Shown here: one piece after another, positions 34,631-43,681 of the stretch
Position numbering within the stretch: the stretch's first letter is position 1
How the letters are laid out: each line of letters begins with the position of its first letter
DNA from: Streptomyces griseochromogenes
GTDB lineage: Bacteria > Actinomycetota > Actinomycetes > Streptomycetales > Streptomycetaceae
NCBI RefSeq assembly: GCF_001542625.1
Contig: NZ_CP016279.1
Coordinates: forward strand, 6,324,001-6,388,000
Length of the DNA: 64,000 nt
Direction: 5' to 3'
Position numbers and translations under genes: made by a program
Notes under the pieces: generated by a model
Database searches by the model: none
Told to the model about the DNA's origin: nothing
What the model saw: only the letters and a program-made list of their open reading frames with translations

Positions 34631-35284
34631 ATGACCGCAGTGCGCCCCGCCCCGCGTCCCGTGCCGCGCCGCGTGCCGCCCGCCCTGTTCGCGGGCGTGG
34701 CGGCCGTGGGCCTCGCCGTGTCGGCGTGGGACGTGCACGACCGCACGACCTGGTTCCTGGAGACGTTCTGGGCGCTGGCCGGACTGCCCCTGGTGGCGCT
34801 GATGTGGCGCCGTTTCCCGCTGACCGGCCTGCTGTGCGGCCTGCTGGCCGTGCACGCCCTGGTCCTCGCGGTCGGCGGCCACTACACGTACGCACAGGTG
34901 CCGGCGGGTGACTGGGTACGGGACACCTTCGGCCTGGCCCGCAATCCGTACGACAGGTTCGGGCATCTGATGCAGGGATTCGTTCCGGCCGTCCTCGTAC
35001 GCGAACTGCTCAGCCGTACCTCGCCGCTGCGCGGCAGTCGCTGGCTGGCCCCGCTGACCGTGTGCGCCTGCCTCGCGTTCAGCGCCTGCTTCGAACTGCT
35101 GGAGTGGGCGGCCGCCGAGATCGGCGGGCACGGTGCGGACGCGTTCCTCGCCACCCAGGGCGATGTGTGGGACACCCAGTGGGACATGTTCTGCGCCCTG
35201 ATCGGGGCGGTGGTGTCGCTGCTGCTGCTCAGCAGGGTGCACGACCGTCAGCTGGCGGCTCTGCGGGCTCGTACGGCCGGCTAG
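34631..35284 (+). CDS. DUF2238 (YjdF-like) membrane protein
   Basis: A 217-residue integral membrane protein with about five to six hydrophobic helices. The family core is present: GGHYTYAQVPAGDWVRD, NPYDRFGHLMQGFVPA, ACFELLEWAAAEIGG and GDVWDTQWDMFCALIGA. Members are of unknown function. ATG at 34631 has AAGGAG seven bases upstream; the longer upstream frame is not needed. The stop overlaps the stop of the convergent DUF6328 gene by four bases. Confidence 0.88.
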   Translation: MTAVRPAPRPVPRRVPPALFAGVAAVGLAVSAWDVHDRTTWFLETFWALAGLPLVALMWRRFPLTGLLCGLLAVHALVLAVGGHYTYAQVPAGDWVRDTFGLARNPYDRFGHLMQGFVPAVLVRELLSRTSPLRGSRWLAPLTVCACLAFSACFELLEWAAAEIGGHGADAFLATQGDVWDTQWDMFCALIGAVVSLLLLSRVHDRQLAALRARTAG

Positions 35285-35775
35285 CGGCCCGGCCGGTTCG
35301 AGCGCCTGCGGCGTGCCCACAGGGGCAGGCCGTACCAGCAGACCAGGTACCAGGCGACGACGGCCGCGACCAGCCAGGGCACAAGGCCGCCCTGGGTGGC
35401 CACACGCAGGATCAGCAGCAGGGACGAGGCCATGGTGGCCAGCAGCAGAGCCAGCCCGACGAAGGTCATCCGGCCGGCCAGCCGCACCGCCTCGGGCTTG
35501 ACCTGCCGGCCGGCGACCAGCCGGTGCAGGGAGACCGGCCCGATCAGGGCACCGGTCGCGCAGGCGCCGAGGACGACGGTCACGATGTAGATGGTCCGCT
35601 CGGCCTCGGGCAGCGTGGAGTACTTCTGCTGGAAGACCACGGTCAGCAGGAAGCCGAACAGGATCTGGACGCCTGTCTGGGCGACGCGGACCTCCTGGAT
35701 GAGCTCGGTCCACATCCGGTCGGCCCGCTCCTCCTCGCTCTCGTCGCGCCCCGTGCGGCGTCCCTCCCGCGTCAT
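35281..35775 (-). CDS. DUF6328-type four-helix membrane protein
   Basis: A 164-residue protein. After an acidic cytoplasmic start (GRDESEEERADRMWTELIQEVRVAQTGVQILFGFLL, given in part: ELIQEVRVAQTGVQILFG) come four transmembrane helices and a basic tail (RRRRSNRPGR). The conserved RVxQTGxQxLFGFLL segment is typical of this small actinobacterial family of unknown function. A TTG at 35808 with GGGGGA upstream is an alternative start giving 11 more residues. Single gene, convergent with DUF2238. Confidence 0.75.
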   Translation of the reverse strand: MTREGRRTGRDESEEERADRMWTELIQEVRVAQTGVQILFGFLLTVVFQQKYSTLPEAERTIYIVTVVLGACATGALIGPVSLHRLVAGRQVKPEAVRLAGRMTFVGLALLLATMASSLLLILRVATQGGLVPWLVAAVVAWYLVCWYGLPLWARRRRSNRPGR

Positions 35776-35827
35776 GCAGTGCGGGTAACCGGATGGGCGT
35801 TCGTTCAAACGGACGGTCCCCCTGTCG

Positions 35828-36811
35828 CTACCAGCGGTGCTCCACCTGGCTCTTGATCCGGCGTTCGTACAGGTCGCGGATCGCGGTCGACGTCTCCTCG
35901 GGCACCGGCGGGAGCTTGGCGGCCGCAGTGTTGGCCCGGGCCTGCTCCGGAGTGCGGGCGCCGGGGATGACCGTGGTCACCCCCGGCTGGTCGATGATCC
36001 AGCGCAGGGCCAGCTGGGACGGGGTCCAGCCCTCGGGGGCGAGCGCGGCGAACTCGGCGGCCGCCTCCACGCCGGTCGCGTAGTCCACGCCGGAGAAGGT
36101 CTCCCCCTGGTCGAAGGCCTCGCCGTGCCGGTTGTAGGTGCGGTGGTCGTCGGGTGCGAAGACGGTGTCCTTGGTGTACTTGCCCGACAGCAGACCGGAG
36201 GCGAGCGGCACGCGCGCGATGATGCCGACGCCGGCCTCCCGCGCCGCCGGGAGCACCTCGTACAGGGGCTTCATGCGGAACGGGTTGAGGATGATCTGCA
36301 CGCTCGCCACGTTCGGCCGGGCGATCGCGGTCAGCGCCTCGGCGCAGGTCTCCACGCTCACGCCGTACGCGGCGATCCGCTCCTCGGCCACCAGGGTGTC
36401 CAGGGCGTCGAACACCTCGTCCGAGGAGTAGACGGGGGTGGGCGGGCAGTGCAGCTGCACCAGGTCGAGGCGGTCGACGCCGAGGTTGCGGCGCGAGCGG
36501 TCGTTCCAGGCGCGGAAGTTGTCCAGGACGTAGTTCTCGGGGATCTGCTCGACCCGGCGGCCCATCTTGGTGGCCACCAGCACATGCAGATCGGGCCGGC
36601 CGCCCAGGAAGGCGGCGATGGCCGACTCGCTGCGCCCGTCGCCGTACACGTCGGCCGTGTCGAAGAAGGTGACTCCCGACTCGGCGGCCGCCTCCAGGAC
36701 GGACAGCGCCTCCTTGTCGTCCACGTCGCCCCAGTCGGCGCCCAGCTGCCAGGTGCCGAGTCCGACGACCGATGCCCGCTGACCCGATCTGCCGATTACG
36801 CGTTCGTCCAT
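35828..36811 (-). CDS. Aldo/keto reductase
   Basis: A 327-residue NADPH-dependent TIM-barrel oxidoreductase. The catalytic tetrad is visible: Asp and Tyr in FFDTADVYGDGRSE, Lys in VLVATKMGR, His in LDLVQLHCPP. The C-terminal WIIDQPGVTTVIPGAR binds the cofactor phosphate. It reduces aldehydes or ketones; substrate unknown. No Shine-Dalgarno is evident before ATG 36811. Stand-alone gene, divergent from the cholesterol-oxidase-like gene. Confidence 0.9.
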   Translation of the reverse strand: MDERVIGRSGQRASVVGLGTWQLGADWGDVDDKEALSVLEAAAESGVTFFDTADVYGDGRSESAIAAFLGGRPDLHVLVATKMGRRVEQIPENYVLDNFRAWNDRSRRNLGVDRLDLVQLHCPPTPVYSSDEVFDALDTLVAEERIAAYGVSVETCAEALTAIARPNVASVQIILNPFRMKPLYEVLPAAREAGVGIIARVPLASGLLSGKYTKDTVFAPDDHRTYNRHGEAFDQGETFSGVDYATGVEAAAEFAALAPEGWTPSQLALRWIIDQPGVTTVIPGARTPEQARANTAAAKLPPVPEETSTAIRDLYERRIKSQVEHRW

Positions 36812-36948
36812 GGCGTCAGTGTGTCATCCGGCCACGCACCCTCGCGGAACGCGTCGCTCCGGCGGGCCGCCCGTGCGTGCTTCACCCTCACGGGTGGCAG
36901 GTGCGGCCGGGAGGCCGGGAAGCGTCGGGCGGCGCCTAGCGTGACCCC

Positions 36949-38682
36949 GTGATCGATCGTTCGGCGGACAATCTGCCTTCGTCCCCAGGCGGTTCGGCGC
37001 CCATCGGCCGTCGCCGCTTGCTGCGCACCGCCGCCGCGCTGGCGATGGTACCGGTGACGGTGGCGGCCGATCCGGCCCGTGCCGCGGCCGAACTCCCGGG
37101 GTTTCCGGCTCGGGTGACGCTCTATCGGTCGACGTACCGCAACTGGGCCGGCGAGATCACCGCCGACGGGCTCTGGGCCTGCGCGCCGGCCTCCCCGGAA
37201 CAGGTGCTCGCCGTCGTCGACTGGGCGTGGCACAACGGGTGGCGGGTCCGTGCGCGGGGCCGCTCGCACGGCTGGTCACCCCTGACGATCACCGAGGGCA
37301 CGACGGCGGACACCCACGTCCTGCTGGTCGACACCGCGCCCCGTCTGACCCGCCTGGCGCTGGAGTCCGCGTCCACGGTGCGCGCCGGCGCGGGTGTCAC
37401 CCTGGAGGCTCTGCTCACCTTCCTGGAGGAGCACGGTCTCGGCCTCACCGCCACACCCGCCCCCGGCGATCTGACCCTCGGCGGCGTCCTGGCGATCGAC
37501 GCGCACGGTACCGCCGTACCGGCCGAGGGCGAGCGCCCACCGGCCGGAACGACGTACGGCTCGCTGAGCAACCGGGTGCTGGAGCTGACGGCCGTGGTGT
37601 GGGACGAGGGCAGCGGGGCCTACGCCCTGAGGACCTTCCGCCGTACGGACGCGGACTGCGCGGCGCTCCTCTCCCACCTCGGCCGGTCCTTCGTCACCGA
37701 GGTGGTCCTGCGGGTGGGCCCGGACAGCGCCCTGCGCTGCGTCAGCCGCACCGACGTCCCGGCCGCCGAACTGTTCGCGGCCCCCGGCTCCGGCGGGCGA
37801 ACGCTGGAGACGTTTCTGACGCGCTCGGGCCGCGTCGAGGCGATCTGGTTCGCCTTCACCGAGCACCCGTGGCTGAAGGAGTGGAGCGTCGCCCCCATCA
37901 GGCCGCTCACCTCACGGCACGTCACCTCGCCGTACAACTACCCCTTCTCCGACAGCGTGCCGACCGTCGTGGCCGACCTGGTGGGGCGGATCTTCGCGGG
38001 CGCGGCCTGGTATCTGGCACCGGTGCTCGGCGCCGCGCAGCTCGACGTGGCCCGCCTGGGGCTCGCGGCCACGCTCTGCGCCGATGTGTGGGGGCCGTCG
38101 AAGAACACCCTGCTGTACGTACGGCCGACCACGCTGCGGGTGACCGCGAGCGGGTACGCGATCCTGACGACGCGCGCCGGGGTTCAGCGTGTGGTGCACG
38201 AGTTCACCAGCCACTACCGCGAGCGGCTCGCCGCGTACGCGGCGCGGGGCCGCTTCCCGGTCAACGGCTCGATGGAGATCCGGGTGACCGGCCTCGACGA
38301 CCCGGCGGACTGCGGCGCCGAGGGCGCCCGCGCCCCGCTGCTGTCCGTACTGCGGCCGAGCGCGGCCCGCCCCGAGTGGGACACCGCCGTCTGGCTGGAC
38401 GTGCTGACACTGCCGGGGACGCCGTACGCGGAGGCGTTCCTGCGCGAGCTGGAGCGGTTCCTGTTCGCCACCTACGACGGCGGGTACGCCCTCGCGCGCG
38501 TGGAGTGGTCCAAGGGCTGGGCGTACACCGACGACGCCGCCTGGAGCGACGCGCGGGTGCTGGGCACGGCCGTGCCCGGTTCGTTCGGGTCGGATGTGTG
38601 GGGGCAGGCGGTCGAGATCCTCGACCGCCTGGACCCGCACCGGGTGTTCGGCAACGGCTTCCTCGACCGTCTGCTGCGCTGA
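36949..38682 (+). CDS. Secreted VAO-family flavin oxidase, type II cholesterol-oxidase-like
   Basis: A 577-residue exported flavoprotein with a Tat signal (GRRRLLRTAAALAM). The PP-loop FAD domain includes RARGRSHGWSPLTI, where His107 matches the histidine covalently linked to FAD in Brevibacterium type II cholesterol oxidase, then GDLTLGGVLAIDAHG and TYGSLSNRVLELTAV. The C-terminal half is the cholesterol-oxidase substrate-binding domain (WFAFTEHPWLKEWSV, VNGSMEIRVTG, HRVFGNGFLDR). It oxidises a sterol or other alcohol with O2, giving H2O2. GTG at 36949 follows a TAGCGT box (36937-36942) by six bases, so it is probably leaderless. Substrate is inferred. Confidence 0.87.
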   Translation: MIDRSADNLPSSPGGSAPIGRRRLLRTAAALAMVPVTVAADPARAAAELPGFPARVTLYRSTYRNWAGEITADGLWACAPASPEQVLAVVDWAWHNGWRVRARGRSHGWSPLTITEGTTADTHVLLVDTAPRLTRLALESASTVRAGAGVTLEALLTFLEEHGLGLTATPAPGDLTLGGVLAIDAHGTAVPAEGERPPAGTTYGSLSNRVLELTAVVWDEGSGAYALRTFRRTDADCAALLSHLGRSFVTEVVLRVGPDSALRCVSRTDVPAAELFAAPGSGGRTLETFLTRSGRVEAIWFAFTEHPWLKEWSVAPIRPLTSRHVTSPYNYPFSDSVPTVVADLVGRIFAGAAWYLAPVLGAAQLDVARLGLAATLCADVWGPSKNTLLYVRPTTLRVTASGYAILTTRAGVQRVVHEFTSHYRERLAAYAARGRFPVNGSMEIRVTGLDDPADCGAEGARAPLLSVLRPSAARPEWDTAVWLDVLTLPGTPYAEAFLRELERFLFATYDGGYALARVEWSKGWAYTDDAAWSDARVLGTAVPGSFGSDVWGQAVEILDRLDPHRVFGNGFLDRLLR

Positions 38683-39570
38683 CTAGGCGTCGAAGTAGTG
38701 CCCCTCGTCGAGATCCGCGAGGAGGCCGGGCTCGCGCGGCTCCCAGCGAAGGAGCGTGCGGGTCCGTGCGCTCGACGTCGCGTTGTCGATCCCGGCGAAC
38801 CGCCCGAGCCAGCCGAAGTGCTCCTCGGCCTGTTCCCGGGGCACGCTCACGACGGGCACGTCCAGGTGCCGGCCGATGACGGCGGCGATGTCCCGGAAGG
38901 GCACCCCCTCCTCGTCGGTCGCGTGCAGCCGGGTGCCGGCCGGGGCGGACTCCAGGGCCAGCCGGTACAGCCGGGCCGCGTCCAGCCGGTGGACGCCCGG
39001 CCAGCGGTTGGCGCCGTCGCCGAGGCAGGCCGACACGCCCTTCTCCCGGGCGATCTCGATCAGGCGCGGCACAAAACCGTGGTCGCCCCGGCCGTGCACG
39101 GAGGGGGCGAGGCGGACCAGGACCGCGCGCACCCCGCGCTCGGCCAGGGCGACCGTGGCCTCCTCCGACGCGGTCCGGTGCAGACCCGCGGCGGGGCCGT
39201 CCTCCTCGGTGAGCACATGGTCCGCGACGGCGATCCCCGTGCCGGAGGTGACCAGGAAGGGCTTGCCGGAGCCGGCCAGGGCGGCGCCGATCGCCTCGAT
39301 GGCGCCCAGGTCGGTGGCGCCCGCGGCGTAGATGTCGCTGAAGTCGTGGATGAAGGCCAGGTGGATCACGCCGTCGGCCGCGGCCGCCGCGCGGGCCAGG
39401 CCGTCGGGGTCGTCCAGGCCGCCGCGGTGCGCCTCGGCTCCCGCGGACTTCAGCGCGGCCTCCGCCTCGTCCGAGCGGGCGAGACCGACGACCTCGTGGC
39501 CGGCGGCGATGAGTTCGGGAACCACGGCGGAACCGACGAACCCCGTGGCACCGGTGACGAAAACACGCAT
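38683..39570 (-). CDS. NAD-dependent epimerase/dehydratase family (extended SDR)
   Basis: A 295-residue Rossmann protein. The cofactor motif is RVFVTGATGFVGSAVV at the start, with GLARS and LDDPDGLA downstream; the active site YxxxK is replaced by HRTASEEA (His in place of Tyr), as in atypical SDR5-like proteins. Members are used in sugar or secondary-metabolite reduction, or as NmrA-like sensors. ATG at 39570 has GAGGAG ten bases upstream. It is divergent from the LysR gene, its probable regulator, and converges with no gap on the flavin oxidase. Confidence 0.85.
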   Translation of the reverse strand: MRVFVTGATGFVGSAVVPELIAAGHEVVGLARSDEAEAALKSAGAEAHRGGLDDPDGLARAAAAADGVIHLAFIHDFSDIYAAGATDLGAIEAIGAALAGSGKPFLVTSGTGIAVADHVLTEEDGPAAGLHRTASEEATVALAERGVRAVLVRLAPSVHGRGDHGFVPRLIEIAREKGVSACLGDGANRWPGVHRLDAARLYRLALESAPAGTRLHATDEEGVPFRDIAAVIGRHLDVPVVSVPREQAEEHFGWLGRFAGIDNATSSARTRTLLRWEPREPGLLADLDEGHYFDA

Positions 39571-39737
39571 GTTCGATGTGCTCCTCGAATGCTGGGTGGG
39601 AGTGACCTCATCGTCGGTCCGCGGCCGGGCACGCGTCCAAAGCCTGTTTCGCATGACGCAATACGAATCAGGCATCACCCCATGCCGAACCGGGTCTGAG
39701 ACCTCGGGTGAGGCACGGGCCGCAGTACGGTTGAGGC

Positions 39738-40637
39738 ATGTCCGACTCTGCCGCCGTCGCGGACCTCGACCTGAGGCTGGTGCGGTACTTCACCGTCGTC
39801 GCCGAACACCGGCACTTCGGGCGCGCCGCCACGGCCCTGCACATCACCCAGCCCTCGCTGAGCCGTCAAGTGCGGCGCCTGGAGCAGGAGGTGGGTGCCC
39901 GGCTGCTCGACCGCACCCCGCGCGGAACGCGGCTCACGGACGCCGGCGAGGCCTTCCTGCCGCGGGCCAGGGCGCTGCTGCGGGCGGCGGCCCAGGCCAC
40001 CGCGGCCGCCCGGGCCGCCGCCGAGCCCAGCCGCATCACCATCGGATACACGACCGGCGTCTTCGTGACCCCGGCCGTGCGCGACCTGCGCCGCAGGTTC
40101 CCGGACGCCGAGGTGCGGACCACGCATCTGCGCTGGCACGAGGCACGGGAGGCGCTGCTCGACCACCGCGTGGACGCGCTCGTGGCCCGGCTGCCGTTCG
40201 CCACCGAGGGGCTGCGGGTGACGATCCTCTACGACGAGCCGCGCGTCCTGGTCGTCCCGCTCGACCACCGGCTGGCGGGCAAGGAGTCGGTCACCGTGGA
40301 CGACATCGCCGACGAGCCCCTTCCCCGGGTCCCGGACCGGCTGTGGGACGCGTTCTGGCGGATCGACCCCCGGCCCGACGGCAGCCCGGCGCCCGACGGC
40401 CCGTACATCGACGACATCGAGGACAAGTTCGAGCTCGTCGCCTCGGGGCAGGCGGTGGCGATCGCGGCGGGCGTTCCCGGCATCCTCATCCGCCCCGACC
40501 TCACCGCGATCCCCCTGCACGGCGTCGAACCGAGCCATGTCGCCCTCGCGACCCGTGCCGGGGACAACGGCCGTCTGCCGGCTGCGTTCCGCAAGTGCGC
40601 CGAGGCGCTGCTGACCGGCCCCGGGGCCGGGGGGTGA
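39738..40637 (+). CDS. LysR family transcriptional regulator
   Basis: A 299-residue LTTR. The N-terminal HTH is LRLVRYFTVVAEHRHFGRAATALHITQPSLSRQVRRLEQEVG, of which ATALHITQPSLSRQVRRLEQ is the canonical recognition part; the C-terminal two-lobed effector domain follows (ITIGYTTGVF). A TACGGT box lies six bases before ATG 39738 and there is no Shine-Dalgarno, so a leaderless start is likely. Divergent from the epimerase gene, which it probably controls. It faces the TetR gene tail to tail with one base between. Confidence 0.93.
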   Translation: MSDSAAVADLDLRLVRYFTVVAEHRHFGRAATALHITQPSLSRQVRRLEQEVGARLLDRTPRGTRLTDAGEAFLPRARALLRAAAQATAAARAAAEPSRITIGYTTGVFVTPAVRDLRRRFPDAEVRTTHLRWHEAREALLDHRVDALVARLPFATEGLRVTILYDEPRVLVVPLDHRLAGKESVTVDDIADEPLPRVPDRLWDAFWRIDPRPDGSPAPDGPYIDDIEDKFELVASGQAVAIAAGVPGILIRPDLTAIPLHGVEPSHVALATRAGDNGRLPAAFRKCAEALLTGPGAGG

Positions 40638-40638
40638 C

Positions 40639-41229
40639 TCAGGTACCGGGCGTCAGCTGTTCCTGTACGGCGGGCCCGTAACGGTCGGCGACGGCCTCGG
40701 TGTCGCTCTCGCGCAGGTGCGGCCCTCGCGCCACGCCGTACATGATGCCGAGGCCGACGAGTGCCGCGACCGCGAGTTCGGCGCGCAGGCCGGCGTCGGG
40801 GCCGGTGAGCCGGGCGGCGAGGCGTTCGGTGACCTGGGCGCGGAAGTTGGCGCGCAGGATGTCCCCGTGGTCGCCGTGCAGGGGCGCGAAGGCGATGCGC
40901 AGCAGCGGGTCGGTGCCGCGCTCGCGCTGACTGGCCAGCACGTGGCGGACCATGTGGCGGCCCAGCTCCGCCAGGGGCGCGTCGAGCAGGTCGTCCGCGT
41001 CGGTCTCGAAGGACATGACGCGGGCGAAGAGGGCGTCCTTGTTGCCGAAGTACTTCAGGATCAGCGGCGGGCTGACGCCGGCCCGTTCGGCGACCGCCTT
41101 GAGGGTGATGTCGGCGCGCGCGTGCCGGGCGAGGAGGTAGCGGGCGGCCTTGAGGATGGCCGCCTTGGTGGCCTCGGCGTCACGGCGTGCGGAGGCCGCG
41201 GGGACGGAAGGGGTGCTCACGCTCCTCAT
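40639..41229 (-). CDS. TetR family regulator of the adjacent MFS pump
   Basis: A 196-residue TetR repressor with DNA-binding helices ATKAAILKAARYLLARHARADITLKAVAERAGVSPPLILKYFGNK, seen in the parts ITLKAVAERAGVSPPLILKY and NKDALFARVM. The effector domain is of the short TetR_C type. Its ATG overlaps the MFS stop (ATGA), so the regulator is co-transcribed with the pump and controls it through the operators at 42743-42784. An open frame upstream to 42405 only shadows the MFS gene. Confidence 0.92.
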   Translation of the reverse strand: MRSVSTPSVPAASARRDAEATKAAILKAARYLLARHARADITLKAVAERAGVSPPLILKYFGNKDALFARVMSFETDADDLLDAPLAELGRHMVRHVLASQRERGTDPLLRIAFAPLHGDHGDILRANFRAQVTERLAARLTGPDAGLRAELAVAALVGLGIMYGVARGPHLRESDTEAVADRYGPAVQEQLTPGT

Positions 41230-42713
41230 GCTCCCTCCATCGCCTCGTCGCGGGCGCCCCGGGTGGTCCCCCGGGCCCGGCGGGTGTCGCCGCGGGGCCC
41301 GTCGCCCGGGATGGACAGGGCCGCGGCGCAGGCGGCCAGGGCGATGGCGCCCGCCATCGCGAACGCCAGCAGATAGCCGTGCAGCGTGGGCACCGGGACG
41401 CCGCCGAGGGGGTTGCTGTGGTGCACGAGGACGGCGGCGACGGCGGCGCTGGAGGTGGCCTGGCCGATGGTGCGCATCAGGACGTTGACACCGTTGGCGG
41501 AGGCCGTCTGGCCGGCCGGCACGGCGTGCAGGATCAGGGTCGGCAGCGCGGAGTAGGCGAGGGTGGTGCCGGTCGCCACCACCGTGGCACCCAGGATGAT
41601 CATCCACAGGTCGCGGCTGTCGGCGATGCGGACCGCGTACCCGCAGGCGATGACGGCGGCGCCGAGGGCGAGGGTGACGCGCGGGCCGCGCGCGGCCGAG
41701 ATTCGGGCGGACAGGGGGGAGAAGAGCAGCATGGTGACGCCGCCGGGCAGCAGACACAGACCGGTGGCGACGATCGAAAGTCCGAGGCCGTACCCGGTGG
41801 CCTTCGGTGCCTGCACCAGCTGGGCGGTCACGAGCGAGTTGGCGTAGAAGGCGAACCCGGTGAGCAGGGCGGCCACATGGGACAGGCCGGCCCTCGGCCG
41901 GGCGACCAGGCGCAGGTCGACCAGCGGCCGCTCGGCGCGCAGTTGCTGCCACCACCACAGGGCGAGGACGACGGCGGCCGCGAGGAACAGCCCGAGGATC
42001 CGGGGGCTGCCCCAGCCCCACTGGCCGCCCTGGGAGACGCCGAGCAGCAGGCACACCAGTCCGGCGGCCAGACCGAGCGCGCCGAGGACGTCGAAGCGGC
42101 CCGGCTCGCGCACGGGCGACTCCTTGACGGCCCACCAGGTGGCCGCGACGCCCAGCGCACCCAGGGCACTGGTCAGCCAGAACATGGTGTGCCAGTCGGC
42201 GTACTGGACGACGACGGCGGCGAGCGGCAGGCCGAGGGCGGCGCCGATGCCGACCGTGGAACTCATCATGGCCACCGCCGCGCCCCGGCGCTCGGGCGGG
42301 AGTTCGTCGCGCAGGATGCTGATCGACAGCGGGACGACGGCGGCTGCGGCACCCTGGAGCGCGCGGGCGGTGATGAGCACGCCGATGTCCGAGGACAGGG
42401 CGCACATCACCGAGCCCGCGGTCATGAGGGCGAGGGCGGCGATGAGCACCCGGCGCTTGCCGTACATGTCACCGGCCCGGCCGAGCACGGGGGTGAGCAC
42501 GGCTCCGGAGAGCAGGGTCGCGGTGACCGTCCAGGAGACCAGGGACGCCGACGCACCGGTCAGCCTGGGCAGGTCCGGCAGGAGCGGGACGACCACGGTC
42601 TGCATGACCGCCATGAGGATGCCGCCCGACGCGAGCACGGGGATGGTGAGGCGGTCCCGCAGCCGGGGCGTGCCGGTGACGGGCGGCTGGGGTATGGGGC
42701 CGGGCTGGTCCAT
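41226..42713 (-). CDS. MFS drug efflux transporter (DHA2, EmrB/QacA type)
   Basis: A 495-residue proton-driven exporter with 14 predicted membrane helices. Family motifs are visible: GRAGDMYGKRRVL (motif A after TM2), ALQGAAAAVVPLSISILRDELPPERRG (partly shown; TM4-5 loop) and GIGAALGLPLAAVVV (motif C of drug antiporters). It probably expels a hydrophobic toxicant or antibiotic. ATG at 42713 has AGGAG seven bases upstream, better than 42734. First gene of the MFS-TetR operon behind a promoter covered by two operators. Confidence 0.92.
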   Translation of the reverse strand: MDQPGPIPQPPVTGTPRLRDRLTIPVLASGGILMAVMQTVVVPLLPDLPRLTGASASLVSWTVTATLLSGAVLTPVLGRAGDMYGKRRVLIAALALMTAGSVMCALSSDIGVLITARALQGAAAAVVPLSISILRDELPPERRGAAVAMMSSTVGIGAALGLPLAAVVVQYADWHTMFWLTSALGALGVAATWWAVKESPVREPGRFDVLGALGLAAGLVCLLLGVSQGGQWGWGSPRILGLFLAAAVVLALWWWQQLRAERPLVDLRLVARPRAGLSHVAALLTGFAFYANSLVTAQLVQAPKATGYGLGLSIVATGLCLLPGGVTMLLFSPLSARISAARGPRVTLALGAAVIACGYAVRIADSRDLWMIILGATVVATGTTLAYSALPTLILHAVPAGQTASANGVNVLMRTIGQATSSAAVAAVLVHHSNPLGGVPVPTLHGYLLAFAMAGAIALAACAAALSIPGDGPRGDTRRARGTTRGARDEAMEGA

Positions 42714-42742
42714 CGACGCTCCTGCGGGCAGCACTGGGAGAA

Positions 42743-42786
42743 GGTGAATGACAATTCACCCTAGCAAGTGAATATGTATTCACCAA
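42743..42786 (-). promoter_or_regulatory. MFS-TetR promoter overlapped by two perfect operators
   Basis: On the minus strand TTGGTG (42781-42786), 17 bp and TAGGGT (42758-42763) make a promoter for the efflux operon. Two inverted repeats cover it: GGTGAATGACAATTCACC at 42743-42760 and GTGAATATGTATTCAC at 42768-42783, both with perfect arms around four bases and centres 24 bp apart. This is a textbook arrangement for TetR repression with the ligand acting as inducer. Confidence 0.8.
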
Positions 42787-43272
42787 CGTTTTTCGGCCGG
42801 ATACCGGCCGACGTCGCAGGCTGGGCCCTTCTCCTGGATGGCCGGACATTTATGTATGAAGTGGTCGCGGATACCGCCGGAGTCCGGGGCGGAAGGGGGC
42901 GGCGGTCAACCCGCCGGACAGAGGCCGGCGCCGGCCGGAGCGCCGGCCCTTCAACCGGGCGGGTTCGGTATCACGGAATCCGTGACGCCCACCGGGCTTC
43001 CGATCACGTCAGTCTGGCGCGGTGACCGGCGCCACTCGGGCGAGCCCCGACCGCGAAGGATCACCGGAATTCCGGAGGGCACGGCAAGGAATTCCCTGTT
43101 CCGCTACGAGCGAGCCCCGCGCCACAGCAAGATCACCTTTGTTCAACCTTGCACGACATTTGGTTAATTGTCCGGATCACAGCCAACCGGTTACGGGCGA
43201 TTTCTTCCGCTCCGGTACGGCCCGGTAGGCATGCGGAGTCACCACTCGAACACCTCTCACAGGAGGACACGT
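42787..43272. other. Long gap upstream of melC with hairpin at 42923-42948
   Basis: This ~490-bp region has no convincing gene. GGCCGGCGC (42923-42931) and GCGCCGGCC (42940-42948) form a perfect 9-bp stem and may be a terminator or attenuator. The 43130-43250 part is AT-richer (TTTGTTCAACCTTGCAC, TTTGGTTAATTGTC) and probably carries the melC promoter; TAGGCA at about 43228 is a possible -10. Confidence 0.4.
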
Positions 43273-43647
43273 ATGCCCGAACTCACCCGGCGCCGCGCAC
43301 TGACCGCGGCGGCCGCCCTCGCCGCCACGGCATCGGCCGCCACGCTCGTCTCGCCCGGCGCTTCGGCGGCCGAGCACCGACACGGCTCGCCGGAGTCCTT
43401 CGACGAGGTCTACAAGGGCCGCCGGATACAGGGCCGTCCGTCGGGCATGGGTGGTCACCACCACGAACACGGCGGCGGATACGCCGTGTTCGTCGACGGG
43501 GTGGAGCTGCACGTCATGCAGAACGCCGACGGCAGCTGGATCAGCGTCGTCAGCCACTACGACCCGGTGCCCACACCGCGCGCCGCCGCCCGTGCCGCGG
43601 TGGACGAGCTGCAGGGTGCGCCGCTTCTGCCGTTCCCCGCCAACTGA
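43273..43647 (+). CDS. melC1: Tyrosinase cofactor / copper chaperone MelC1
   Basis: A 124-residue exported caddie protein with a Tat signal ([30 protein letters not shown]). MelC1 binds apotyrosinase, delivers copper and carries it out through the Tat route. The His-rich stretch [23 protein letters not shown] supplies copper ligands and the tyrosine that occupies the tyrosinase active site. ATG at 43273 has AGGAGG six to seven bases upstream. It is the first gene of the melanin operon, 34 bp before melC2. Confidence 0.95.
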   Translation: MPELTRRRALTAAAALAATASAATLVSPGASAAEHRHGSPESFDEVYKGRRIQGRPSGMGGHHHEHGGGYAVFVDGVELHVMQNADGSWISVVSHYDPVPTPRAAARAAVDELQGAPLLPFPAN

Positions 43648-43681
43648 CCGCCCCCGCAAGGACATTCGGAGTACCGCGCAC

